A DNA stretch of 64,000 nt from Diphasiastrum complanatum (lineage: Eukaryota > Streptophyta > Lycopodiopsida > Lycopodiales > Lycopodiaceae). A program made the translations under genes and the position numbers. Shown here piece after piece: positions 11,570 through 23,600 of this stretch. Every line of letters starts with the position of its first letter. The first letter of the stretch is position 1. The stretch lies in NCBI GenBank assembly GCA_029204225.1, contig CM055110.1:17788536-17852535 (forward strand), in the 5' to 3' direction. The notes under the pieces were generated by a model. The model was not told the origin of the DNA and made no database searches. It was given only the letters and a program-made list of their open reading frames with translations.

Positions 11570-13090
11570 CAGAGCGGGAGTCTTTCAAAGAAGAGTAGGT
11601 CTCTCAACCCTCCATCTAAAGCGAGAGATTTTTCCAAGCCATCTTCTTTGAATACTATTCTTTCTTCTAGGCATTCTCCTCCTAATTCTCCTCCTAAGTC
11701 TCCTTCTTCTCCTTCCACTCCATCTTTAACTTCTCCTGCTAAATCTTCCTCTCCTAGCCAATCTCCACCTCCTAAATCTCCTCCTCCTCCTAAACCCGTA
11801 AATATTAGTTCCCCTCCTCCTGTTGTTGAAAGCAATTTAAATGATTTTGTTAGTGTAAAGGTAGAATCAATTTTGAATGACAATTCTTTATGTAGTTTAT
11901 CAGTGTTACTTCGGTCACCCCCTGCACTTGCCTTTTTAAATAGTTCTCAATATGTACAGTATGACCAATTGTTAAACACGTATCTTAAATGTTAGGTCTT
12001 CGATACAGTTTTAGGATGCCGAAGATACTGGTGAATTAGAAAGTAGGGATAAAATGCTAGGGGACAATGCAGGAGGTGGGACAATTCAGTACTGGATGGA
12101 GTTCTTCCAGACCCCATTGTTTATAGATGTTGCATTGTTTTCCCTTCAATTCATGGCAGCATTTGATTTTCCTGATTTCAAAAGTTTGCGCGATGATATG
12201 CTCCAATACGTCAGACTGGGGACTCCAATTCTCATGCTGTCATACATAACAAAGTATGTGTCTATTTTTCAGATTTTATTTTATTGAATTTTTCATATGA
12301 ATTTTGATGTCACATTAATTCTCAAATTTTTTTTGTTTTCTGATTTCAGTGATCATTGGAGCTTATATGTGTTGTCCCTGTACATTAATGATGAGGATGT
12401 GTGTAATCCAGTTTGTTTGAAGATGAACTCTATTACACACACACACAAAATTGCCAAGACCCCTATACAGAAAATACTGGAACTCTTTCCAATACCAAAT
12501 GCAAAAGCATACTTGAAGCTAAAAATGGTTGATGTAGAGGTATAAATTTTTCAATATCGGTTCGATGTGCCCTTGTAGTTATTGATTGGTTTATTTTCCC
12601 AATGTGTGCGCTGATCCAATATTCAATCGAATTTTTTGGATATCAGTTCGACGCGCACTTGTTTCCATTGTAGATTTTATTCTTACATCCTGCGCGTTCC
12701 GATATCTCATAACGTTCAAATTTGGATTCTGTAGTCCTCCCAGTAGGTTGATTTTGTCAACTGTGGTTGGTATACCGTATGCAATGCCAAACACTTTGCA
12801 TCACAAGATGGACTTCCAAATCAGGAAGAGGTAATATTCGATTAATTACTTTTAATTGTGTTTTTATTTTTTTCATATACAAACTCTTATTAACTAATCT
12901 TTGATTAATTACATTTAACTGTGTTTATATTTTTTTTCAATTTAAATGCCTGAAGGTCTCCCCAATGGAGATAATGCACTTCAAGCAGGAGACCATAAAG
13001 CTTGTGATCGGAAATTCATATCCAGTTGCAGTGGCTGTGTTCTCCACCCAAGCTGATTCCAACTGGAGAAATGGATTTAGAGATCATAGA
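11570..13090 (+). pseudogene. Ulp1/C48-like cysteine protease, copy I
   Basis: Segments in order: a Ser/Pro/Lys-rich linker (about 11590-11990); then exon a (about 12017-12253, ends SYIT); exon b (12350-12539); exon c (12735-12830); exon d (12956-13090, ends DHR-stop). Splicing AAA|GTATGT to TTTCAG|T joins the frame as N-DHWSLYVLSL. This is the His box of Ulp1-type SUMO/ubiquitin-like proteases (HWxL). Exon c begins in phase 0 and gives S-S-Q-stop-V-D-F-V-N-C-G-W: the Cys box, with TAG exactly at the Gln six residues before the Cys (Gln-x5-Cys in the family). The usual LDS Asp is Asn (LKMNS). The family normally cleaves SUMO-like conjugates, but with a stop at the oxyanion Gln this copy is probably dead. 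Plant MULE elements and KDZ elements also carry Ulp1 domains, so a transposon origin is plausible. No clear ATG was found. Confidence 0.65.
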
Positions 13091-13550
13091 TAGTTGATTC
13101 TTTTAAATATTCATCTTATTTGATGTGGATGAGAACATGTACAAATTTTTTTAATAGAAATGTACTTACAATTTTTCTATGGTTGTTCTTACTTGTTAAT
13201 TTTTCTCTTATCAATTCAGGTTATGATTCATTCATCTTCAATTTCTACTATTTTTCGACATGTTTGTTTTTTATTGTCTTGGTCTGCCTTTCCTTTACCA
13301 TGGTCTTTTTTGGATAAATTCAGAATGATGATCTGATGGAACCTTTGTCACAACCAATCCAAACATGTGATATTAGTTCACTTAGATTTGTTGCAGCAAA
13401 GCTTTGATCAGATCATCATCTAAACATATCCAAATATGCCAAGACAAAGACAATACAGACCAAGGCAATGAAGACCAGAAATACAACCGATATATACGAG
13501 GTTTCAACAAGGGCAAGCGTCGTTTGTAGTGATCACTGGAGTTCAAGTGA

Positions 13551-13680
13551 CTGAAGATCTTCCCAATGGAGATAGTGCATTTCCTGTAGGAGACAATGAA
13601 TCTTGCTATCGAAAACTCATATTATCCAGTTGCAATTACATTGTGTTTTGCACCATGGAAATGGAGATCATAGAAAATGA
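13551..13680 (+). repeat. Degenerate duplicate of the protease last exon
   Basis: The segment GAAGATCTTCCCAATGGAG...GGAGATCATAG repeats, with many changes, the last exon of the protease gene (GAAGGTCTCCCCAATGGAG... at 12952). Shared blocks include CCCAATGGAGATA, AGGAGAC and ATATCCAGTTGCA-like words. The copy is 600 bases downstream in the same orientation and has lost the frame. Confidence 0.55.
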
Positions 13681-13935
13681 AAGAGCCTCATAGAAAATGT
13701 GGTTCATATATTTTCAAAAATGATGTATACAAAAAATTGTATTACATAATACAAAATTCCATAGTCCATAATCTATGGATCTTCAATTTTGATGGATGTT
13801 CCAATATCTTTGCATTTTATATGCTCTTCCTGCCTTACTCTTACTTGCACAAGAGAAATTGTTTTAGTTATATATTTTATGAAACTGATTCACTTAGAAA
13901 TAGAAAAAATGAAATATTTTTATATGGCATAATGT

Positions 13936-15105
13936 ACCTTTACACCATTCAATCGAAATTGATAGTACTGAGGTAGATCAAATTGCAACATGTCTAGTTC
14001 TGATCGAATGTGATTGAGACACCAATCTTCCTCGACCTCAACCATTGCAAGAATTTTCATTGTTATCTGAAGTTGCTCTTGAGGGTTTATACCAAAATCT
14101 TCATCAAGTGGCTTCCAAACATTTTTGCATTTAATCCATCTTCTATAATACAACAGCAAAGTAAGTATTTGTTTTTCGATGTGATATCTAAATGTCATGG
14201 ACGAGTAACATACTCTGCACTCAACTTGCTGATTTTGTTTTGTATCCCAACCATCATCCAACAACTCGGCGATTATATCAGCACTCAAGTCCTTACAAAT
14301 AAACATTGTTTTTGTTTTTCGAACATTGCATTTGGAAAAAAAATCAACAAAAATAGTAAAAGGTAGATACCAACTTAATCTATTATTCTTTGATCCAGTG
14401 CTACATTTTAATATACTTTGAATATCAATATATAGCCTATATCAAAAATTTTCTGAAATTGCTGCATCAAGAGAAATCCATTCCTCATTTGAAAAATCTG
14501 GTAGAGGATATGGCTCTAGTCTACCAACTAAACCATTTTTATCAGGAAAATAGGTGTGATCATAAAAAAAAACTCCCGATTCTAAAAGTGATTTTGGAGA
14601 ACGACCTTTTTATCGTAAAATACTGATATCCGAATGTATGACATCGATTATTCCTACAATCGATTGAATTGACTTTCATTCAAAGAAATTTGAAGATACA
14701 AATCTACAAAACCAACAAAAACATCTCAAGAAAAATATAATTTAAAGAAAATGCTAAATCTAAAGAAATTGAATCTGAAAACTTACAATTGCATTTCCTT
14801 CTATCATTTGGATTCAGATCATGAATATTGAGCTCATTGTGAAGATAAGCATGCTGAATTAAAACTTCCGTGATAGATTGACCGGTAGGTGATACTTTAA
14901 AATCCATTATCCTGCCTTTCCAAGAGCTTCTATATATGTTATCCGATCTTTTTCTTTTTCGGAATGAGCCTTTTACAGAGGGATGCATCAAGATGCATTG
15001 ATATTTTCGATATATTCTTGGTATCCATTGATCTTCTGCATTTTTTTCATTGCAAATATTGATTGCATCAATGGTTTCTCTTGGTCTCTGATTATGTGTA
15101 GCCAT
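13936..15105 (-). CDS. Unknown multi-exon 'gene C', convergent with the protease
   Basis: At least four coding blocks on the minus strand read in order. Block 1 (15105-14786) begins MATHNQRPRETIDAI, contains GRIMDFKVSPTGQSITEVL and ends before a GTAAGT donor. Block 2 (about 14585-14445) reads GVFFYDHTYFPDKNGLVGRL and DFSNEEWISLDAAISENF. Block 3 (14306-14213) starts MFICKDLSADIIAELLDDGW and ends before GTATGT. Block 4 follows a TTGTATTATAG acceptor with RWIKCKNVWKPLDEDFG and EEDWCLNHIRSELDML, to a GTACAT near 13936. Intron-like gaps are short and AT-rich. No domain is recognised. Gene C runs tail-to-tail with the protease gene and may belong to the same unit, but no gene C copy is seen beside the second protease. 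Confidence 0.45.
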
Positions 15106-15544
15106 TAGTTGAAAATATGAGTACGCAAGCTGATATTGGAGAGAATGTAGAGATTGCGAGGTAAACCTAAGAATGACAAGAAAATGAGAGATAGAATGAA
15201 AAAAATGAGAGGGATACCTGTGAATGACAAGAAGTTCCTTAACTACAAGGATTAGTTAACCACAATTTATGACTATTGAAGTCAAATCAACTTCGAGTGA
15301 ACAATGACAGGCAGCATAAGAGTATTTGGACAGTAACTGTGGTCCAATCACAATTGTTTATTCTGCTTGGCGGGATATTTGAAAATCACAAAAAATTGGC
15401 CGGAAAAGTTAAATACAATTTTCGTCCGTCAACCACTGTTACAGTTCGTCACAGATGGACACCATTCATTGGGACACATAAGTGTTGAAAGCGTGCGAGG
15501 TCAAAAACAACATCTTGACAAAGGGCCCATTTGAGTTCTAATAT

Positions 15545-17104
15545 CTCCTAATGGAGGATCTCGCTTTAGCTATGGAAGATGGGTAGCTCACAGGAAATGT
15601 TGTCGTCTCCGTGCAACTATGGAAACAGAAATGGGGGCTATATCGAAGAACAAAACGTGGGACTTGGTTGAGTTACCCGATGGTAAGATGCCTATCACAT
15701 GTAAGTGGATCTACAAGACAAAGTATGGAGCGGATGGGAAACTCAACAAGTACAAGGCATGACTAGTTGCAAGAGGTTTTGAGTAGCAGGAGGAGACCTT
15801 CGCACCTGTAGCCAAAATGGTAACTATTCGTTCTATCATTGCAATTTCTGCTTTCTATGGTTGGAAAATTTAGCAAATGGACATCAAATCTACTTTTCTT
15901 AATGGAGTATTGAATGAAGAGGTATATTTAGAGCAACCTCAAGGGTTTGTTGAGCTAGGGAGAGATCATTTGGTTTGTAAACTCAACAAAGCCATATATG
16001 GATTGAAGCAAGCACCACGAGCATGTACTCTTGCATTGATGAACACTTCAAGCAAAGGGGAATGGTAAAGAGTGATGCTGGTCCTAATCTTTACATTCTT
16101 AGGCAAAACTCAGATATAGTGTTCATTGTTCTCTATGTCGATGATTTGATTATTACAGGAAGTAATATGGGCTTAATTGATGGAATCAAATCATACCTTT
16201 CCAATACCTTTGACATGAGCGATTCAGGGTTGATGCACTATTGTCTTGATATTGAAGTTTGGCAAAAGGAAGATAGTGTTATTCTTATGCAAAGCAAGTA
16301 TGCACGGGATCTATTGTATAAGCTCAATATGCAAGATTGCAAGTCACTAAGTACTCCACTGGAGGCCAATACCAAACTTTCTGCATTTGATGAAGCCAAG
16401 ATAGTTGATGCATACTTATACAGGCAGTTAGTGGATAGTTTAATCTATTTGACACACACACGTCCTGACATTGCTTATGTTGTTGGTGTGGTAAGTCAAT
16501 TTATGCAAGAACCTAGTCAGACTCATTGGAAAACTGCTATACGTATTTTGAGATATGTTCAAGGCACGTTAAATTTTGGCTTGAAGTATGATCAGTCTGA
16601 AGCCCTAATGTTGGTAGGTTATACAGATGTTGATTGGGCAAGAAATATTGATGATAGACGATCTACCAGTGCTCATACATTTAGCTATGGTACATCAGTT
16701 ATTTCTTGGAGCAGCAAAAAGCAACCTACATTGGCCTTATCTTCGACGAAAAAAAAAAAGCTGAGTATCGTGCACTTAGCAATGCTACACAAGAGGTAAT
16801 ATGGCTACGAAGACTACTTACTGATTTGGGACAATCACAAGTGGATGCTACAACTGTATATTGCGACAACAAAAGCTGTATCCATCTTGCCAGAAACCCA
16901 ATTCTACATGCTTGAACAAAACACATCAAGATACATCATCACTTTGTTCGAGAGAAAATAATTTATGGCGCCATTGCTCTAGTTTTTTGTAAATCTGAAG
17001 ATCAATTGGCTGAATTTTTTACTAAGTCTTTAGGTAAATGCAAATTTGAGAACCTTTGTAGTCTCTTAGACATAGAAGAATGTAATTATATCATTGAGAA
17101 AGAG
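15545..17104 (+). pseudogene. Ty1-copia reverse transcriptase and RNase H (3' half, plus strand)
   Basis: The RT domain begins around 15610 (TKTWDLVELP-like; ITCKWIYKTKYGADGKLNKYKA) and continues through [34 protein letters not shown] and [15 protein letters not shown]. The catalytic box is LYVDDLIITG near 16130-16160, intact. Linker RPDIAYVVGVVSQFM and RNase H motifs (GYTDVDWA, SRRSTSA-like, SSKKQPTLALSSTK, YCDNKSCIHLARNP) follow, ending near 17100. Several TAG stops and frame changes break it. A polypurine GAGAAAGAG (17096-17104) precedes the LTR. This is the missing 3' half of the element whose gag-integrase half lies inverted at 17343-19485. Confidence 0.85.
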
Positions 17105-17342
17105 TGTTAGAAATCAATGATAAACTTCATTGTTATACTTCTTAGTTATTGTTCTCGATGTAGTTTATTATTGACAGTTATTACCAACTGTAACTAGTCG
17201 TAGGCTAGTCTAGTAGTCTACTCCTAAGTTTTTTTTTTTTCTCTCTCTATCAGGGTTCAGGGTTTATATGTACATTTTATATTCAGTATGAAGTTAGTGT
17301 GATTGAGATATATTGTGTGTTCTTCTTCCACCTCCCTACTTG
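17105..17342 (+). repeat. 3' LTR, truncated at an inversion junction
   Basis: Begins TGTTAGAAATCAATGATAAAC and matches in inverse orientation the 285-base LTR at 20373-20657. It stops about 40 bases short of the LTR end at CCTACTTG, where integrase sequence of the opposite orientation begins. Confidence 0.8.
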
Positions 17343-19485
17343 TAGGAACATGAATGTAAGCATCACAACCAAATACTCGTAAATGAGAAACATTAGGTTT
17401 CTTTCCAGTAAAAGCTTTGTAAGGTGTCTTACCCTCCACGGACTTTGTAGGACACCGATTCAAGATATGAGTAGTTGTGTTGCATGCTTCTGCCCAAAAT
17501 GTATTTGGCAGACCCTTGCTCTTAAGCATTTCTCTAGCCATCTCCACAGTGGATCTATTTTTCCGTTATGCAACTCCATTTTGTTGTGGTGAATAGGGTG
17601 CAGTAGTTTGCCTCTTGATCCCCTGATCCTTGCAAAAATTTATAAACTCTGTTGAAAAGTACTCACCGCCACCATCCGATCTGAGAGTCTTAATATAACA
17701 ACCTGTTTGTTTTTCAACTAGAGCCCTTGGCAAAAGCATCAGATTTCTTGCTTATGAAATAAATCCACATATGTCTACTATAGTCATCAATGAATGTGAT
17801 GAGATAGTAACAACCACTAATGGACCTAGTTTGTATTGGTCCACACAGATCACTATGAACAAGATCAACAATGCCATTGGCTCTTTTTGCTCCACCTTTG
17901 GGAAATCTCTCTCTATCCTATTTTCCCAAATGCAACCCTCACAAATTTTTCCTTCAAAAGAGATATCAGGCAATCCAATAACTAGATTACCTCTTTTAAG
18001 GATTTGCAAGCTTTGAGCACTAATATGACCAAACCTTTGATGCCAAAGGTCACTTCGACTGTCAATAGTGCTTACCATAGCTTGAGTAAAAGATCTCGCA
18101 TTCAATTTGTAGAGTCGATTCCCGTTGACTCTAGCTCCTGTAACAATCACTTTGTAGTGATTCTTGATGTCTTTGACAAGACATTTGTCACTGTGAAACT
18201 CAACCTTGAGTTGTTGATCAGCCATCGTCCCAACAGATAGTAGATTGTTAGCTAAACCAAGTACATATTGCACATTGCTTATCCGCTTTATCTTCCACTT
18301 GCTAACTTCACTTGTACCACTCCAACTCCTTTAACAAATAGCAATTTGCCATCGGCTTGTCCAACTTCATCACCATTGTGAGTTTCCTTGAGTTATGAGA
18401 ACCACTCTTTCCTTGAAGTCATGTATTTGGATGCACCACTATCAATGTACCAGGTATCCTTGGTTTCATCACTTGTCATTAATGCTCTAATGAACAATTT
18501 TGAGCTCTCACCAGTATCATCTTCATATTGATCATCATTGTATTGATGTTGATCAATATAATTGTCTTCATAATAATAATCATCAAATCAATGTTGATCA
18601 GCATAATTACCTGCTTGCCCTTTGTCTTTACTTTGTTTCATCTCCTTCTATTTCTTGAAGCATTCACGCTCCCAGTGGCCAGGTTTGTTGCAATACCTAC
18701 AATTTCCAGGTTTATTTTGCCTGGAATAGTCGGGTCCTTGACCTCGGCCTTGATTCCAATCTCCTCGATTTGGGCCATCATTGGATTATTGTTGGAATGA
18801 TCCACGATTTGGGTTTCCACCTCTTGATTGGTGTCTTCCATGACCAAATCTACCACCACGTCTTCTGACTGCAAGAGCTTGATCAAATTCCCTATTGCGA
18901 TGACTCAAGTTCTCTTGACGTTGTTCTTCCTGTAAAAGCAATCCACCTAACTCTTCATAGGTTGGAAGATTTTCCCGTGTGGCTATGCTTGTCACAAACA
19001 TCTGATGTGACTCACTCAAACTATTCAATGTCAACTACACGATCTGACGATCCTGTACTCGCTCTCCAACTGCTGCTAATTGGTCACGAATCTCTTTGAC
19101 CTTCAGTAGGTGATTAGCAACAGTTGCACCATCATCCATCCGCAATGTGTGTAGCTTCGTCTTCAGGAATAACACTCGAGATGTGTTTGTGGTCTCAAAC
19201 AATGCCTTCAACGTATCCCATGTTTCTTTTGGTCCTTCTGAATTTGATGTAGGGAATAATCACATCTCTAACTGATAAGTTGATGACATTTTGTGCTTTC
19301 CGTTTTCTCTTGTCAAATGCCCGCTGATCTTCTTCTATTACTGGTCTTGTCTCATCGCCTGTCACGATCTCCCATAGCTCCTTTTCCATCAAAATGTTCT
19401 TCACTTTGAATTTCCAAACTACATAGTTGCTGGCTCCTTTCAATTTGCTTGACTCATTGAGGACACTCTCGCTTAGAGTTGCCAT
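17343..19485 (-). pseudogene. Ty1-copia gag-protease-integrase (copy A, minus strand)
   Basis: The ATG at 19485 gives MATLSESVLNESSKLKG, the start shared with copy B at 27614. Gag contains LNSLSESHQMFVTSIATREN (19034-18960) and a zinc knuckle with Cys/His spacing C-X2-C-X4-H-X4-C at 18701-18660 (CRYCNKPGHWERECF). The protease active-site region is near 18430. GAG-pre-integrase follows (DLWHQRFGHISAQSLQIL, around 18060), then integrase (AREMLKSKGLPNTFWAEA, 17547-17480) to YIHVP at 17343, where it meets the inverted LTR. One frameshift is seen soon after the gag start and stops occur throughout. Reverse transcriptase is missing on this strand. Confidence 0.85.
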
Positions 19486-19557
19486 TACTGAATAGATGAG
19501 TCCAGATCAAGTAATTTATCACACCACAGAATTGTATATTTTTCTGGTTATACACCT

Positions 19558-19810
19558 GATATTGGAATGGAATGCGAAAGTATGACTGCTCAGGATCCTC
19601 TTTAACTTGTGCGCATGGATCCAATATTGGAGCATGCGATATCAGACTGGAGCGCGTACAACTGCTCGGAATTCTCTTTAGCTCGTGCGCTTGGATCCGA
19701 TATTGGTACCGACATGCAATATCGGACTGGAGTGCGAATGTACGACTGCTCAGGTTTCTTTTCAGCTAGCGCGCTTGGATCAGATATTGGTACGCTCCGG
19801 CACGCTGAAG
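19558..19810 (-). repeat. Three ~80-base tandem repeats in the copia leader
   Basis: Between the LTR and the gag start, units begin near 19558, 19638 and 19718. Each has GATATCGGACTGGAGCGC-like and GCGCTTGGATCCGATATTGG-like words with a middle block TACGACTGCTCAGG. The orthologous leader of copy B has the same three units. Confidence 0.75.
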
Positions 19811-20360
19811 CGTGCCGATTCCCGTTTGTATAGATAAAAAAAGAGAGAATATAAGAATTTTCACGGAGAATATTCCAGATTTCCTACTTCAACGCGGTGG
19901 CTACGCCGTCTCCTCTTTGCAAAGATTTCAAAATGAGTGATCATTCAAACAGACAGATATCACTAATGTGAAAGTATGAAGCCTCAACGCTCTGAATGGC
20001 AGTACTAGACACTATCTGGTGTGATTTGCAGTACTCCAAACAAACAAATGAGAGATTTCTTGGCACAAGTCTCTGACAAATGGCACTTTTCACAGAGAAT
20101 AAAAAAAAAATTGTAAAACTTTTTCCACTCAACAGATTTTCAATCTGTTTGATGTTGTCCTGGCCTTTACGATGCGACTGTGTCTTCATTCCCCACTAAT
20201 AATTGTGAGCTCCAAAACCTGCAAAATACACCAAAAGATATCTTTCAACTATTTTTTTTTTTGTCTCTCCAAGCTTTCCCCTCATATGAAGGACTTTCTC
20301 ACTTTGTTGCGGAGCCTGTGACAAGTTCTATCCATTGACCAGGCACGCAAGACTATCGTA

Positions 20361-20372
20361 GCTATGATACCA
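20361..20372 (-). other. Primer-binding site of copy A
   Basis: The minus strand reads TGGTATCATAGC immediately after the LTR end (TTGACA); one base differs from the usual TGGTATCAGAGC of tRNA-iMet. Confidence 0.65.
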
Positions 20373-20657
20373 TGTCAAGAATCAGATATGCAACATCAAG
20401 CATTCACCATAAGCAATCACCAAGTAGGGAGGCGGAAGAAGAACACGCAATATATCTCAATCACACTAACTTCATACTGACTATAAAATGTACATATAAA
20501 CATTGAACCCTGATAGAGAGAGAGAAAAAAAAAACTTAGGAGTAGATACTAGACTAGCCTACGGCTAGTTACAGTTGGTAATAGCTGTCAATAATAAAGT
20601 ACATCGAGAACAGTGACTAAGAAGTGTAACAATGAAGTTTATCATTGATTTCTAACA
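20373..20657 (-). repeat. 5' LTR of copia copy A
   Basis: 285 bases, TGTTAGAAATC...TTGACA on the minus strand, next to a primer-binding site. It shares near-identical sequence with the LTRs at 17105-17342 (inverse) and 28531-28797 (same orientation). Confidence 0.85.
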
Positions 20658-23600
20658 GACTGTGTTGCTTGATCATTATTTCTTGGCAATAATAGCAATC
20701 TTTGCTCTCTCTCACATATATCAATAGTGGCAACAAGAACTACACGGTGCTTGCTCGCTATTTCTCAAAAGTAGAAGAAGCCATTGCTCTCTCACACATG
20801 TATCAATAGTGGCAAAAGGAACTACATGTTTCTTTCTCACTATTCCTCTAATTTAGTAGGTGTGTAACGTATTGTAGGCAACATAAAAAAAGGCTCTTTC
20901 AACATCAAATCACTTCAATCCTTGAATATAAGATACACTCCAAATGGCTTCTTAGGTGGCACTCTCATTATTCATAATAAGTCAATGCCCCATTTTGATA
21001 AGTGGTCCACTTGTGGCCATGATCGAAAAACCTTTGCAACACATGGGTACTTTGTCACATTAATAGATCATGAAAAAGAGTACATGGCACAAATAATCAA
21101 TACTAGTCGGTAATTTACATACTGCTATTTCATAGGCCAATTCTAAGGCGTCAAAAATCTTAGTTTTTTGATAGATTAGAACCCTTTAACATAGGCAAAT
21201 TTTTCCACTAAAAATTGGCTAAGATATCACAACCAATTATTTTTACTTCAATTTATTGAAAGAAAGCATTTGACCCTTTTCGACCCAATTTTTGTGGTCA
21301 AAACATTGATTAAGAGTGGGTAACTTGTGAGTTCCTTACCTCAATTTTATTCAGTTGTCACTTTGTATCACATCCATCAAAATTGCATAGTTCACAATCC
21401 TACAACATCTCTTGGAAAGAAGCAATATTGCCAAAAGAAAAAACCTTTCATGAATAGTTTGATATATCAATGGATTGTAAAAAAATGAGAATTGACATCA
21501 CTATTACCAAGATTAGATGTATTGTAAAATTTTTGTGTTTAACATGAGTTTTGAGATAGAAATGATCAAACTTAAGAAGCTATTATCCTTTGATAGTTTA
21601 ATATACTATTATTTTTTGTTGTATAAACTTTTTTGCTTATCAAAGAATTTGTGTGCGCATATTGATGTGTCATTCTATTGAAGAGCCATAGTCATCACTT
21701 ACAAATACAACTCTTGAAGAAGTGACCACCTTTGTTTAATATTTTTTCCCAAAACAACCATGAAAAATTTCTAGCTTTATATTTCAAAAGTAGCTCAAGG
21801 TGGAAAATGTTGAGGATAATGTAAGGGCCACTTCACTATCACAAGTGCATTGTAGACATGCAGATAATTTTTCCTTTTTTTGTTTTTGCTTAAGTGAGCT
21901 AACCATGAGCAACTATTAAGCTTGATGGAGTAGTTTAGTAGGCCATAGAAGTGTTCTGTGGTGGTCCTTGAGTGGAAGTGAATGACTCAAATTGTGTCTT
22001 GCACAAAGATTTGTTAAGCTTGATTGAGTGATTGAGTATGCCATTTTAGAAGTCGAGTAGAAATGAATGACACAAATTGTGCCTTAAAAATATGTCACTC
22101 AATTATTCATTATACGTTGAAGAGAATGTGACATGCCAGGCTATTTAGTGAAAAAATTTGAACTTCTGATAATCTAGAATTTCGGGTCATAATATCATGG
22201 TAAAAGAACAACTTACAACCTTCAACCTTGTTTAAGAAATATATGTTGTGATTTAAATTATTCATTTAAATCACAACATATATTTAAAATCAAAATATTA
22301 CTTTTAGAGTTTACATGAACTAAGGTAACTACACATTTTCTCTCAATATATGAATCTTGTACCTTTTTGGAGCTATCTATTTCACAATACAACCCTTCAA
22401 ACTACCTTTTTTTTAAAAATTTTAACTTGTTAATTTGCTATTTTAATAAACAATAGTCTTGTATATTTTTTTGGATCAAAAGTTTGGAGTAGAGAGATTT
22501 GTATTGCTTTACATTAATCCTTACATTTCAAAATAGACTCAATAAACGTGCCCATAGTTCACATATTATCATCATAACATGAAATATTTTCATATTTGGA
22601 ATGTAAGTACAAGCCTTGACATTTTTAATTGACTTTGTAGCAAAAAAAGGGCTGGCAAACTAGTATTGCGGTCTATAGTACTTAAGTGGCACAAGCAAAA
22701 CTTTGGCCAAGTAAGTTGAACACCACATAAATCTTTCCACATTTTGATTATATCATGATAATAATTATCTGTACATTTTGCATGAAATGTGTTCAAATAT
22801 GAGCTTCGATTGAAATAAGAGAGGTGACATGAGAGTCAGGTTGCTCAAGGCTCAATAATTATAGACAACCACTTTAAAGTGAACGCAACTTTATATATGA
22901 AACCTTATAACATTATTGATGTCAATATACTTTCTATGTCATTTAGCACTCCAATATCGTTTGCATGATTTGATGCGTGCATTTTGATTTGGTAGATAGG
23001 CAAAATTTTAAAATTATATTTCTTAGGTGACACTCTTTGAGCATGAGCTTGACCTTGGTCACTTTTTTGAATGGGCCATTTTGCATATGGTCTATTCCTC
23101 ATCATGTCATGGAGTCAAATCTTGTCCTCACTATCTACAGTTGACAAAACATCATATTTTTCTTTTTTTATTGCAACATGTTGTGATTTTGAGGTTACTT
23201 CAAGACTTAATTTATATATTCTATAAAATATGTGTTGTAATATGTTAGAGAAGTAAGATGCCCTCTTTGATTCTCTACTTTCTGTTTGAAATGTTTTGCT
23301 TAACATATTCTGTTGAAACATAATACAAACTCAAATAATCAAATAATAACTAGTCTGATGGTCATGTCTAGCAAGTCCAATTTCATTAACATGGTTATTT
23401 TGTATCTCTAGTGCATGTGAAAAGACCTCAAAAAAAAAAAAACATTGGTTGTAGAAGGAGGAGCCAGAAAGCCCACAAAGTAATTATTGCCTACTAGGGA
23501 TTGATGTCAATATTAAAAAATGAACTTACTTATGAAATCTTTTGCTCGATAGACCAATCACTCTCAAGAGTTCCCAAAACAAATATTATGACAATGACAA

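Noticed and set aside
11443-11883. Minus-strand frame rich in Gly/Glu/Leu
   Set aside because: It is the reverse complement of the Pro/Ser/Lys-rich linker of the protease gene; composition is an antisense artefact.
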